The notes beneath the pieces are model-generated. The model made no database searches. It was not told the origin of the DNA and saw nothing but the letters and a program-made list of their open reading frames with translations. Below, in pieces: positions 1 through 10,545 of a stretch of DNA of 52,058 bases. Origin of the DNA: Haplosporangium gracile (lineage: Eukaryota; Mortierellomycota; Mortierellomycetes; Mortierellales; Mortierellaceae); assembly GCA_015499985.1 (NCBI GenBank), contig JAAAUF010000195.1, forward strand, positions 1-52,058, read 5' to 3'. Each line of letters begins with the position of its first letter. The stretch's first letter is position 1. The position numbers and the translations under genes were made by a program.

Positions 1-52
<52 letters not shown>
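1..52. repeat. (CT)26 microsatellite
   Basis: The first 52 bases are an uninterrupted CT dinucleotide run. It continues into a pyrimidine-rich leader and may extend beyond the left edge. A similar run closes the window on the right. Confidence 0.97.
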
Positions 53-55
<3 letters not shown>

Positions 56-219
56 CTTCTCACTCGCCATTCCTACCCTCCTCTTCCTCCCCCTTTCTTT
101 CTCCTTTCTCTTTTGCTCCTACCTCACTCCCTCACTCGCCCACAGTACCTCTTCTTCTCGCTCTCCCTTTCTTTTTTTCTTTTTTTTCTCAGAATCAGTC
201 AATCAGATCACTTTTTTAA
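53..219 (+). promoter_or_regulatory. Pyrimidine-rich leader of the Hsp70-like gene
   Basis: This stretch is almost pure C and T on the plus strand and ends in T runs shortly before the ATG at 220. Coding-strand pyrimidine tracts precede several other genes here (pyruvate carboxylase, the Sel1 gene, the orphan gene at 46644), so it is read as promoter and 5' leader. No TATA box is evident. Confidence 0.5.
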
Positions 220-3200
220 ATGAGCCACTACCCATATCAAGGCCAAGGTGGCCAGAGCTACGGCACCTACGACCAGAGCACATACATACCTCAGCAACAT
301 CAACACTCACAATACCAACAACAATACGACCCAAACGGGTATGGTAACACTGGAGGCGGAGGTGGAGGAGGAGGTGTCAGCGCACCAGCGTACTCAGCCC
401 ACCCTGTCGCCTCTGGGATGATGACCGCCGGCGGTGGCCCTGGTGGCCCCGGGAACGGGTACTCGCCGATTCCGGCATTTAACCCCAGTTACACCAACGG
501 AGGAGGAGGATATCAAACAGGAAGAGGGTACGAGAACTATAACGACAACGGCATCAGCAACGGCAACGGGAACTATAACAATGGAACGACGGCGTATGGG
601 AATGTACCGGTGCCGGCGGCAGGACAGCACTTCCAGGGAGGCGGGTTGACGTATCAGCAGACTCTCCCTTCGACACAGTCTGGAGGAGTAGCAAGAGCCG
701 GAGGAATGGGAGGAGATGTGAGGGCGCAGGCACCGCAGCCCGAGGGTGATTACCCTGTCGTCATGGCTATTGACTTTGGTATGTTGCTTTTTTACTGTTG
801 TTGTGTTTTTTTCAAATTCCGCTCACACTTTTTTGTGTGGTAGCACTAGATAATGATGTTTAGGCGCACAGTACGGTTTAGGCTTGTGAATGAGTAACAA
901 AGGAGGCGTATGAAAAGCGCTTTGGATCTTTGTTTCTTTTCCTTCTCCGGCATGAATGAGGTCGAGTGGGTAGGAGTGAGGGGGGTGGGATGAGAAGAAA
1001 CTTATTTCTGGATGAAATGGGAAGAGTGAGACAAAGGACAGACTCACAGAGACAGGGCGGGCGGGGCTTGTGTGGCACGCTCAAGTCCTGAAGACCAAAA
1101 AAGTGCGACGCCTCGGGATCTTTTTTTGCTCAGCCATTCCTGCAAAATAATCAGGTCTTGCCGTGAAACCTTGTACAGTAGCACTTGTTCGCGGGAAGAA
1201 AAGGCGTAAAAAGGGCAGGATTGGAGTAACCGCGGGAAGAAAACAATAATGGAGGCGAACAAATGTCTTCCCAAGGGCGAGGGAAAGATAGACTCGTTCT
1301 TAGCTGGGCTAAAGGGAAAAAAGAAAAAAAAAAAAAAAACACGAAGATGAGGCTAAATTGCATTCATCGTTTTCGATTGTTCGGACTAACATACGATCTC
1401 ATTTTTTCCTAACCTTTATTTTCTAGGAACAACGTTTTCGGGAGTAGCATATGCACTAAAGGCAGATGGCGAGGTCCACGACGTGACCAAATGGTAAGAC
1501 ACAACGTCATCTTTTTCTCGAGTATCACTCGCCCTCTCCCCTGACAGGAAACCAAGGCAGCTTCTGGAAGATAATGGAAAAAATTGGAAAAGGGGGGTGC
1601 AGAAGAAAAAAAAACGACTCGTCGGCATAGCAGGAGGGAAGGAGAAGGGAAAAGGGGGTTATTGTACTGTGTTCTTTTCTTCTTCCCAGGGCGCAGAGAT
1701 GCACAGCGCAAGGCAGGCCAAAACGGGACAGCAGGCGGACAGATGGACGGACGGGTGGGCCACACTTACCCCCTTTCCCTCGATTCTTCTTTGACGCATG
1801 ATCGCAGTTCCTCGTTCTCGCATCGTCAACAAAAACAAACAATGACACATTTGTTTTTCATCCGTCGAGTCAGGAACGATTAACACATACAACAAACAGC
1901 AACACCTGGGCCGATCCCCACGTAGATACAAAATAATTAACTCCTTTAACCACACTTATAGGCCTCGGCATCTTGCGCAGTACCCAAAGACACCGACTCT
2001 CAGTTTGTATAAGAAGGACTCGAAAAAGATTCTGGATTGGGGTCACGCAGCACGTCTGGCGATGCTCAAACCTGCCGCCAAAGACTACTGTCTCCTCCGC
2101 AAATTCAAACTGCAGCTGGACGAGACTCTGGCCTCTGCGCCACTCGAGAACGGAGCCACAGCCCTCCAGGCCGTAACGGATTACCTGAAGAAGCTACATG
2201 GATATGTAATGATGGAGTTGATGAAGGGTATGCTCAAGAGCTTTGAACCGGGTCAGTTCCAGTACTGTCTGACCGTGCCTGCAATGTGGTCCGATGCAGC
2301 CAAGAACACGATGCGTCAGGCTGCGATTGGAGCAGGGTTGATTCAGGAGGGCGACCCACCCAACCGGTTGACTCTGATTTCTGAACCCGAGGCGGCGGCG
2401 ATGTATTGTGAGCGGAAGGTGGATCATTTTCAGCTCAAGGACAAGGATCGGTTTATGATCTGTGATGCCGGTGGTGGAACTGTGGACTTGATTGTGTTTG
2501 AGGTCAGTGACCCCCCAGGAAAGGAACGACATCTGAAGGAGGTGACGCGTGGTCATGGCGCGTCCTGTGGATCAACATTTTTGGATGCCAACATGGAAAA
2601 GCTGCTGGAGCGCAAGTTCAAGAGATACCGCAAAACGATCAAAGCCTGTGGGTGGGCGTCGCTGATGGATACGTTTGTGGATATGGTCAAGCCCATGTTC
2701 AACGGACAGGAGGATGTGTTGATGCAGATCCCACAGGCGACGGGACTCGAGGATCTGAACGATCCGGATATAGGATTGGAGGAGGGAGTTCTCTGTGTCT
2801 CGGCCGAGGAGATGAGGACCGAGGTCTTTGAGCCTGTCATCTCAGATGTGTTGGACCTGATTCGGAAACAGTTGCACCAATCCCAAAACTGCTGGGCGAT
2901 CTTTATGATTGGAGGGTTTGGATCGTCACGATACCTGGAGGAGCGTGTCCGTCAAGAATTTGGGCATCTAGTCGGCCTGGTCGCTGTCCCACCACGTCCA
3001 GAACTGGCCGTCGTCCGCGGAGCAGTGTACGCAGGGCTCAACACAAAGACGATCAACATGCGAGTCGCTAGACGATGGTACGGCGTCGACGCCAACATGC
3101 CCTTTGAGGAAGGGATCGATCCGGAATCGAAAAAGATCATCTCGCATGATGGACATGTCCGATGCAAGGAGCGATTCTCGGTTTATGTTCGTCCTGGTCA

Positions 3201-3610
3201 ACAGATTGGGGTGGACGAGTGTGTGTCGAAGGAGTATGTGACCTGGTCGTACCCTAAGGGTCTCGATTCGCCATTATATGTCTGCAACTCGCCAAATCAG
3301 CCCAAATATATTACGGATCCTGGAGTGCAAAAAATTGCAGACTTCCATATCCCCATGCCTGAGATTCCGGGCGCCCAACCTCGCACCCGCGTCGTCTTTA
3401 AACTCAACATGTATTTTGGTGAGTTGAGTATATTTTTTTTTCATCGTCTATTTTATTTGATGGGTATATACCTGGGATTAGTTCTAACTACCTCTTTTTT
3501 TTTTTTTTGTATGTTCTTCATGAATAGGGTTGACGGAGGTGCGTGCAGAGGCGGTGATCAACGGCAACACATATACGACCATCTGCTCCTTTGGTCGACC
3601 CAGCCAGTAA
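220..3610 (+). CDS. HSPA12-type Hsp70 ATPase with a low-complexity N-terminal head
   Basis: Four exons (220-778, 1427-1493, 1962-3418, 3528-3610) join in frame to a 721-residue protein. Residues 1 to about 175 are rich in Gln, Gly, Tyr, Asn and Pro and resemble a prion-like or intrinsically disordered segment. The actin-like ATPase fold follows. Phosphate-1 motif DFGTTFSG (about 184-191) is formed across the first intron, phosphate-2 DAGGGTVDL lies near 376, and adenosine motif GGFGSSRYLEE near 526. There is no classical Hsp70 peptide-binding domain or EEVD tail, which fits the divergent HSPA12A/B group rather than canonical Hsp70. The role is probably ATP-dependent and cytosolic; the partner is unknown. 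The start is the first ATG after the pyrimidine leader, in a long open frame. A decayed relative with the same first two intron positions lies at 32541-33982. Confidence 0.9.
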
Positions 3611-3977
3611 GAAGGTCCTTTTCTCTTTCATCCTGTCGCCCTTTTACATATCCCAAGCATTTTTTCTTATTCCTTTAAAAGACCTGCTACTCAACAAACA
3701 GGCAAATGCACATTCTTTTTTTTTTCCTTCTTCACAAATACCAAAGGCATCTTACATACTCATGTTATCCAAAAATAAAAGCACAAAAAACATGTATTTT
3801 TTTTTTTTGTATAAGCATATTATTATTCTTTTTATTTATTTTATGCATAAAAGATGAATAGGAATAGTAGTAATGTACAAGGAGTGGTTTTGAGTTGTAA
3901 TGTTACAAAACGAACAAGTCGTTCAAAAGCTAAAGGAAATATGGATTATTATTATTTTTTCATGTCCGGCGCTTTTT
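3611..3977. other. Convergent 3' intergenic region
   Basis: AT-rich DNA between two genes that end toward each other. AATAAA-type signals for the plus-strand gene occur near 3773, and several T runs are present. No gene is seen. Confidence 0.6.
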
Positions 3978-4463
3978 TTAATAGCGGGAGCGGACAGGAG
4001 TACGTCCATAGGCACCACCTCCATATCGTCCTCCATACCTTCCACCATAGGCTCCATGTCCACGACGCTTCTTGAGGGACAAGGCTGCTAGAACAGTGGC
4101 GAAGGTTCTGCCTTTACCATGCTGATGGTGGCGTGGAGCGGGAGCAACACGGGTACGACCATAATGACGACGAGGTCTAAGGCTTGCAAACAAGCCTCCA
4201 CGTCTGCGCTGTGGAGTGACTACAGTTCTGCGGGGTGATCGTCTGAAGAGACCAAAGCCGCCGACCTTACGGACGGGTTGACGCACGGGTGCGGCACGTC
4301 TTCCGCGGCGACGGGGGGTAGCTGTTGTGGCGACGGGGACGGCTGTGCGGCGGTGGTGGTGCTGATGATTGCGGGAGGAGAAGAGGGCTTTGAGACGCGA
4401 CATGGCGGAGGGTTTGTAGTATGTCCTTTGGACTGTGACGGGGGTACTGTGGAAGAGCGACAT
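3978..4463 (-). CDS. Arginine-rich small basic protein
   Basis: A single exon encodes 161 residues. The frame is open further upstream, but the ATG at 4463 is chosen because the basic protein starts there and a TATA-like element lies about 130 bases upstream. Arg and His clusters run through the sequence (for example RRRGRR near residues 50-55, QRRRGG near 80), and the C-terminus carries Gly-Arg-Tyr repeats such as GGRYGGRYGGG. A short hydrophobic stretch (FATVLAALSL) lies near residue 120. The composition suggests a nucleic-acid-binding or nuclear protein, possibly protamine-like, but I recognise no family. There is no signal peptide. It converges on the Hsp70-like gene. Confidence 0.65.
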   Translation of the reverse strand: MSLFHSTPVTVQRTYYKPSAMSRLKALFSSRNHQHHHRRTAVPVATTATPRRRGRRAAPVRQPVRKVGGFGLFRRSPRRTVVTPQRRRGGLFASLRPRRHYGRTRVAPAPRHHQHGKGRTFATVLAALSLKKRRGHGAYGGRYGGRYGGGAYGRTPVRSRY

Positions 4464-4590
4464 TGTTATGTTTGATTGTTTTTGTTGGAAGGGACTGACT
4501 GAGTTGTTGGTTTGGTTTGGTTTTGATTTGGTTTTTAGAGAGTTGTTGTTTGGATTGAAAATGAAGGAGAAAAAGGCGTGAAGAGGGGGG

Positions 4591-4597
4591 TTAAATA
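4591..4597 (-). promoter_or_regulatory. TATA-like element upstream of the arginine-rich gene
   Basis: On the minus strand this reads TATTTAA, about 130 bases upstream of the ATG at 4463. The distance suits a TATA box with a roughly 100-base leader. Motif and position are the only evidence. Confidence 0.4.
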
Positions 4598-5490
4598 CAC
4601 TTTTTGTTTTTCTCATTGTTTATTTTTGTTAGTCCCAAGTTGAAAATAAACGTTGTCATCAATGGTCTGTGTGTGGGGTAGGATAGGGCATGACCTTTGG
4701 GTAGTTACGCCCGCAGGCAGGGGCGCTACTCGAGGTAATGTATAGATGTGTGATGAGATAATTGCTAGACGCTTAATTATCTCTAGTGCGCGATCAAAAC
4801 AGACAACAGTCGATTGGGGTGTTGTCACCTGGCTGGGAGGGGAAAAGAACCCTGTTCTTTGAACGTATTAAACAAACTCTAATGGTTTGAATCGAATCAG
4901 TGCACAGTCTGAATGAAATCATGACATCATCCTTGTCATTTTGGGTATTGAGCGAAATAATTTGGTATGTTTGTTTGCTTTGCCGAAAAGGAATTATCGT
5001 CATGCGAGGAGGGGATACACACACATACCAAAAAGGATGATGCTTTCAAATCGTCATGTTCAATTCGGTTTGCATACGTTGAAAAGTAACTTGGCTGTTC
5101 GTCATGGACTCTTGGAGAGAGAGAGACAGGTCGTGATGATGTACGAAAAAGTGACAGTTGCCTTGAGTGATCTAAGATTGGTTGAGAAAGACAAAGAAAA
5201 TTCCAGCACAAGCCAAGAACTTGGGGTTCTCTTTCTTTCTCTCTCTGCCTAATTCTCTCTCTTGTTTCTTGACTTGCATGAACTTTGGGGGAGAAAAAGA
5301 GTAGTCACACTCACTCTTGATCCTTCAACTGTCTTGGCATTTTGGGTCTTCAAAAGCAAAGTGAACGACAGTCAACTCGATTTCTCTCTTCTTTCCATTC
5401 TTCTTCCCTCTCACCCATCGGCTACAAACAACGCCCAACATCACCCATCACTCACATAACAACAACCTACAAAAAAAACAGTCAAGGAAG
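4598..5490. other. Divergent intergenic region
   Basis: About 0.9 kb between two divergently transcribed genes, presumably holding both promoters. A CT-rich, Kozak-compatible leader precedes the ATG at 5491. The short open frames here have no recognisable content. Confidence 0.5.
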
Positions 5491-5739
5491 ATGTCAGACA
5501 GAGGTCCAGGAAAGCACGAGAAGGGCGAGTTCAACATTCTGCCCGTCGACGAGGACAAGAAGAACCCTCCACCTCCCAAGGGCCGTCATTCAGAGAGCCA
5601 TTCTGGCAGCGGACCCGATCTTCGGTCAGAGTTCCATGTCGGGCCTGCGTTAATGCCTGGCGCGTTTATGAGCTCGATGGGCACCAATGCTACTAGCTTT
5701 GAACGTGAGAATGCTGCTGCCAAGGCCAAGAAGGAGTAA
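5491..5739 (+). CDS. Small hydrophilic protein, 82 residues
   Basis: A single exon starts at an ATG in favourable context (aaagATGt-like, A at -3) and ends in TAA at 5737. The N-terminal half is charged and Pro-rich (DEDKKNPPPPKG near residues 20-31). The middle is Ser/His/Gly-rich, and the C-terminus is a charged Glu/Lys/Ala stretch ending KAKKE that could form a short helix. There is no signal peptide and no membrane segment. A polyadenylation-type AATAAATAAAA follows near 5860. I do not recognise the family; it looks like a short disordered cytosolic protein. Support is gene-like context rather than homology. Confidence 0.6.
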   Translation: MSDRGPGKHEKGEFNILPVDEDKKNPPPPKGRHSESHSGSGPDLRSEFHVGPALMPGAFMSSMGTNATSFERENAAAKAKKE

Positions 5740-6130
5740 ATTGTAGGGATATGAGGGAGGGGGAAGAGCATCACTTTGCATTTTCCTTGTGCGACAAACA
5801 CACACACACACACACACACACACTCTCCCGCAGCACACAAATATCAAAATTTTTCTGTAAATAAATAAAACAAAACCCGAGGCCCTTGCTCATCATGCAT
5901 GTACGGCATAGCAAACAGCAAAAAAAAAAAAAAAAAAAACAATCGTCATTTTCATTATGAAACCACTATTATTATTATTTGTTTTATGTATGCGTTATAT
6001 GCAGCATGGGTATGAGTGCTATTTTGTAATAGAGACTATGGGCGTTGAGAGGTATCAATTGCCAATACGACACTTCAAAAATGATCAAAAAACCATATAA
6101 TTCCTCAGAAACCAATTCGTCTCAAAACAC
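5740..6130. other. Convergent 3' intergenic region with CA repeat and poly-A tract
   Basis: It contains a (CA)13 microsatellite at 5797-5822, an AATAAATAAAA signal near 5860, and an A run near 5921-5939. No gene is seen. Confidence 0.6.
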
Positions 6131-7942
6131 CTAATCATCATCGTCACTCTGACTCGCTTGGACTCCCCGAGAAACACCCCCAAACACAGGAATCCTATAC
6201 TTCTCACAATATCCTTGGCCGCAATCTTGAACATATCTCTATTTCCATCCCTCTTGATTATTCTTCTTCAGGACCGGGGGGGGGTTGGTCCACCCGCGAT
6301 GCCGGAGGTCCCTGACGACATCGTTAGGGATTGTGGTGGGGCCGAGATCGACCCAGAGGTCGGTGTCGAGCGAACAGGGGACGGTATAGGCGCCCGAGAG
6401 GTAAGAGTAGCCTGAATACCAGCAGAACAAGAAGCTGTGTAGGTGTTGGTGGGTACGGAAGGCGATGTTGGGTGGGAAGAGGATGAGATCGGCGGAGGTG
6501 TCGAAGATGATGGGGGGTTGTTAGTCGACTGGTTTTTTTTGGATTTCTTGGCTTTTTGTGTTGCAGAGACTACTGGTGGCGGCGGAGGTGAAGGAATTGG
6601 TTGCGCTGGTTGCGCTGGTGCGGGTTCAGGTGTGGGCTATCTGGCTTGGGAGGCACTGGTGAAGGTGGAGGGAGGGGGCGGTTTGCGGTTGATGAGGAGG
6701 GAGCGGACGGGGACGGACCAGTAAACTGCCTCGGGAAGCAGGTTGATGTAGGCTATTTCGCATATATACCGGAGTAGAGCTTCTATTCGAATGGATCGAA
6801 TAGATGCCCTATATCGGAGTGTGTCTGCCTCTCCGAAAGATGGTTCTTCACTTTTGTTTCTTGACCCTAGCCACATTCCGACTTAACATACAACACCAAA
6901 TAACAAAACAAAACGCATACTTACCATGGGCAGAGAGCTGATGAAGCCCCAATCCAAAAATGCCATCCCACATCCTTCTCCTTGAACCCGACTACACTCT
7001 TCGCAACCCCAACTACCTGCCTATCCACAACAATGCCCGCAACCTGGACCACATCCGTTCTCAACCAGCCCCTCGCCTCATTCTTACACTCCCACCCAGA
7101 AGTTATCCCCGTCCCCGTTGTCGTTGTGGTTCATGCCACATCTGGGGAGAGTTCGAATGTGGGAGAGCGGGCAGGGTTGAAGAAGCGGCGTTTGGAGGGG
7201 CAGGGTGTAGGGTTAGGGTTTGTACAGTTTGCGCCGAGTTGGGCGACCCATATGTCGGCCGAGGTAAGGTCGAATTCGAGATGGATGTATTGTGGCGGGC
7301 TTCCTATTCCTACTTGGCCCACGTACTAGGGTGTCCATGTGAGAAAGTGGGAGAGAGAAGGAGAGAGAAAGGTTAGGGTCAATGGATCTGATAAATACGA
7401 AAGAAAAGAAGAAAGATATATAAAGAGGGGCATGAGATGACGAGTACTTACAGCGACACTATGAGGGTTGTGTTGGAGTACGATTCTCTCGCCGTTAGTT
7501 TGAGGTGAACGCCTAGAGGAGATTGAGAAATCGCATTCGTCATCGTCCTTATCGTCGCCGCCATCGATTTCGTCGTCGTCTCGTTGTAAAGATTTAGGCA
7601 TTTCGGCAACAGACAGCAGGCGCTATCGCTGTCGTGGGTCGATCCTGGATGCGATGTATCCTTTGTCCGTGGGGGCGGTATCCTTGTCTGTGTTGGTAGT
7701 TCTTGCACGGTTGATTGAATGCTTTCTTGAATACTTGAATGGTCGCCACAATTCAACTTTTCAATCGGTACTCTTGAAGTATTATTGGTCCGATTAAGAA
7801 AGAGCGATTAGAAAGTTTTTTTTTCGAACGTGTAGCACGAGGCATATGGATGTGAGAAGCGAGCTGGCTACCGATGAAGGCTTGCGGCTGCGGTGGCGGA
7901 TAGGATTGTGAAGAGCGTGCATCCGACGATTGATGGCTCCAT
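6131..7942 (-). pseudogene. Decayed pepsin-like (A1) aspartic protease
   Basis: Blocks of a secreted A1 protease can be followed on the minus strand. They are a signal-peptide exon (7872-7942), a propeptide start of the HRVP type (from 7772), the mature start with GIGSPPQ (from 7325), a second-lobe exon (from 6866), and a Cys-containing C-terminal block (6131-6238). Both active-site motifs are altered: DTGS is D-L-T-S (Asp at 7269-7271) and the second DTG is D-T-S (Asp at 6500-6502). The frame is broken repeatedly. There is an in-frame TGA at 7131-7133, an apparent extra base in a G run (6967-6969) just before the DGIFGLG motif, a TAG at 6637-6639, and a one-base shift at a C run (6512-6517). 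No AG acceptor could bring the second Asp motif into frame past the TAA upstream of it. The early propeptide and mature frames also disagree. Sequencing error in homopolymers could explain some breaks but not both motif changes. Confidence 0.7.
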
Positions 7943-8541
7943 GATTGGAAAAGGATAATTATTGTTTGTTGGGAAGACTGAGGAAGAAAAAGAGAAGTGA
8001 GAGCGTTAAATTTGGAGTATTAGGGAAGAGGTGTGTGTTTCTGCCTACTATGCTTCCTTGGTTGTTGCTTGCAAAGAAGGAAGAAGACGTTATTTTACGA
8101 AAATATGGGGAAAGAGGAAAGAAAGAAGAAATATCATGGTAGGGGATCGGGGTCAAACAGAGATCGACGACCATTCACTTCCCAGACGTGCTTACCTTTG
8201 CTTTTACTTCTCTCTTTGTCGCCCTGTGCTGTTCAATCGCCAAATTTTCGCCAAAGAACAAACACACCGTGAAAAGCTTCTAAAGATATTCATTTGCAGA
8301 CGCGTGTGCATCCATAACTTCATGAGGACTGGCTCACAAAAGAAGGACGAAGCAATAAAAAAGACGACGCGTTTGATCAATGAATATTTTTTTTCACGCG
8401 TTTGATCAGTCGTGCACGTGACACATCTAAAATTGCCCTTTTTTGGCGGCTCACCATTTGGTCATTCCTTTCTCGTTCTTTTTCTTTTGCGCGTTCGTTA
8501 CACCTTCTTCCTTCCTGACAACAACTGATCAGAACCCAATC
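7943..8541. other. Divergent promoter region with paired ACGCGT repeats
   Basis: About 0.6 kb between the protease remnant and the carrier gene. A 13-base direct repeat, ACGCGTTTGATCA, occurs at 8367-8379 and 8396-8408. Each copy contains an ACGCGT (MCB-type) core, and a CACGTG E-box lies near 8414. No coding region is supported; a frame running into the carrier from 8443 is treated as leader. Confidence 0.5.
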
Positions 8542-9954
8542 ATGGCGACACCAACAACAACATCGACGAGCAGTCGTTCAATACCAGGAATAACAACATC
8601 AACAACGAGAACACCACTGCCATTCACATACCAATTCCTCGCAGCCTCCGTCGCAGGCGTGACAGAGATTGCTTTCATGTACCCTCTCGACCTCGTCAAG
8701 ACCCGCTTCCAACTCCAAGTCAACTCCCCTCTCTCAAAAGTACCCCTCGTCCAACCTCACGGCATCACTTCAACTACTACAACCATCACTACTACCACTG
8801 CCACCAAAGGACAGCCTCCAACACCACCACGACCCTACACGTCTATCCTCGGCTGTCTCCAAAGAGTCATCCGACGCGAGGGAGTTCTCCACCTCTACCG
8901 CGGTATGCTCCCTCCCCTCATCGCCGAGGCACCCAAAAGAGCCATCAAATATGGTGCTAACGAACAATGGGGCTTCGCGCTCAAGAAGCTCTTCTCCCTC
9001 GACCGCCTCACAGCGCTCCAGGCCGGGTTTGTCGGGTCCATGGCCGGCGCCACAGAGGCCTTCTTCATCACCCCTTTTGAACTCGTCAAAGTCCGCCTTC
9101 AAGACCGCGGGAGCCTCAAACTCTACACGGGCACGGCTGACTGTATCCGGAAGGTGGCATATCAGGAGGGAATTTTGACGTTTTATCATGGATTGGAGGC
9201 GACGATCTGGAGACATGCGACATGGTCCGGGATGTACTTTATGACCATCCATGGGTTCCGGACTGCGTTCCCCGAACTGTCGACGGCGTCCAAGGAGGAA
9301 AGTATGATGCGTAATTTTATTGCGGGGACATTGGGCGGTGTTGTGGGGACGCTGGTCAATACGCCGTTTGATGTTGTGAAGAGTCGAATTCAGAACCAAC
9401 GTGAAGGGCCTGTTGGATATATTTTTTCGAGAGTAGCAAGCCTTTATCGCCAAGAAGGGTAACGTTGATTGTGTTTTTTTTCTTTTCGTCTGTTGTCTTT
9501 GAAGGATGGTGACGATGATGGTGATATCATTGCTCAGTTCAATCCCCAGGATGAAATCTGACCCTTTCTCTCCTTCTCTCATTGTCTCTATGTCTCTGTG
9601 TCTCTGTGCCTCTGTGTCTCTGATATGAAATCGCGTTAGATTCCGAGCACTGTACAAAGGGTACGTCTTTTGTTTGAAATTTCGCTCTCGTCCAAGTCGC
9701 TGTGGGATACAAAAGAGTGCATTGACCCTTACTTACATAACCTTTTTTTTTGATAAACCATCCATCCTCACCCTACTCTCTCACTCCTTCATTTACACAA
9801 TGTTTCTGATTCATATAGATTGACACCCAAGCTGCTTCGTCTGGGCCCAGGAGGCGGGTTACTGCTGATGGTGTTTGATCGCACCTCAGAGCTCTTGCGG
9901 AGCTTCATCTCTGAGGACAAATACAACAAGTCTACTATCACACCGACGCTTTAG
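8542..9954 (+). CDS. Mitochondrial carrier, 2-oxodicarboxylate type (Odc/SLC25A21-like)
   Basis: Three exons (8542-9458, 9640-9660, 9819-9954) give 357 residues. The three mitochondrial-carrier repeats carry the signatures PLDLVK (residue 48), PFELVK (178) and PFDVVK (275). The surrounding sequences (TEIAFMYPLD, TEAFFITPFE, GTLVNTPFD) are closest to the 2-oxodicarboxylate carriers, which exchange 2-oxoadipate and 2-oxoglutarate across the inner membrane for lysine metabolism. The substrate call is by recall of family pattern and is less sure than the carrier call. The middle exon is only 21 bases and encodes FRALYK; without it the final helix frame would be lost. The ATG at 8542 is preferred to an upstream in-frame position (8443) because the carrier fold begins soon after. 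Residues 50-100 include a Thr-rich insertion between helix 1 and the first matrix loop. Confidence 0.88.
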
Positions 9955-10146
9955 TCTCATACTCAATACACTACTCTTCCTTCTAGCAACAGAATACTTG
10001 CACCAAACAAAAAGAACAACATAGTTCAAACATTCTTGTTTTTTTTTTTATTACAACTGGGAGGGGGTGCTATCATTTTCCTTCTTCCAAGCCCCGTCTG
10101 CCTCTCTCTCTCGCTCTCTCTCGTCTCGCTACTCCTTTTCCCCATC

Positions 10147-10545
10147 TTAGTCTTCATGACAAACGGATCCTGTGGGACAACATCCATGAGGCAAGTTCGG
10201 ACGGGAGACGCAGTCATGATCGGGCGGGCAACAGTTACCGGCAGGGCAACATATGTTGCCGATGGCACAGCAGCGAATCTTGTCGGCACAGAATCCCATG
10301 TTTTTAGGACAACTATGGTGGTCAAAAAAAGAACCTCGACGGAGAAGTGGAATTGATTCGTGTTGCTGCTGGGGAAGGTGGCGACGGCGATGTCTTTGGC
10401 TTTGGCTTTGGGGCGCGATTGCGTTGGTTGCTGGAATACCTTGATCCATGACGGCGTTAGTGTGCTTGACGGACGAAGGGGAGGCGAATGTGGTAGTGGT
10501 GATGAGGAACGAAGCGGCGATGAAGAGTAGAGGCGAGGTTTTCAT
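10147..10545 (-). CDS. Secreted cysteine-rich granulin-like protein
   Basis: A single exon encodes 132 residues with a CACC-ATG start. Residues 1-22 form a signal peptide (hydrophobic core LLFIAASFLI, cleavage after FAS). A basic, Gln-rich pro-segment follows and ends in LLRR before GSFF, a likely Kex2-type cleavage site near residue 70. The last 55 residues contain 12 cysteines, including four CC pairs, with the ending HGCCPTGSVC. The 12-Cys, four-doublet pattern resembles granulin modules, although the spacing is not identical. There is no GPI signal or membrane segment. It may be an extracellular or cell-wall peptide, or an effector-like protein; the function is not known. It sits tail-to-tail with the carrier gene. 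Confidence 0.75.
   Translation of the reverse strand: MKTSPLLFIAASFLITTTTFASPSSVKHTNAVMDQGIPATNAIAPQSQSQRHRRRHLPQQQHESIPLLRRGSFFDHHSCPKNMGFCADKIRCCAIGNICCPAGNCCPPDHDCVSRPNLPHGCCPTGSVCHED

Noticed and set aside
8770..9657. 295-codon open frame on the minus strand
   Set aside because: Antisense to the mitochondrial carrier, whose plus-strand product has three clear carrier signatures.
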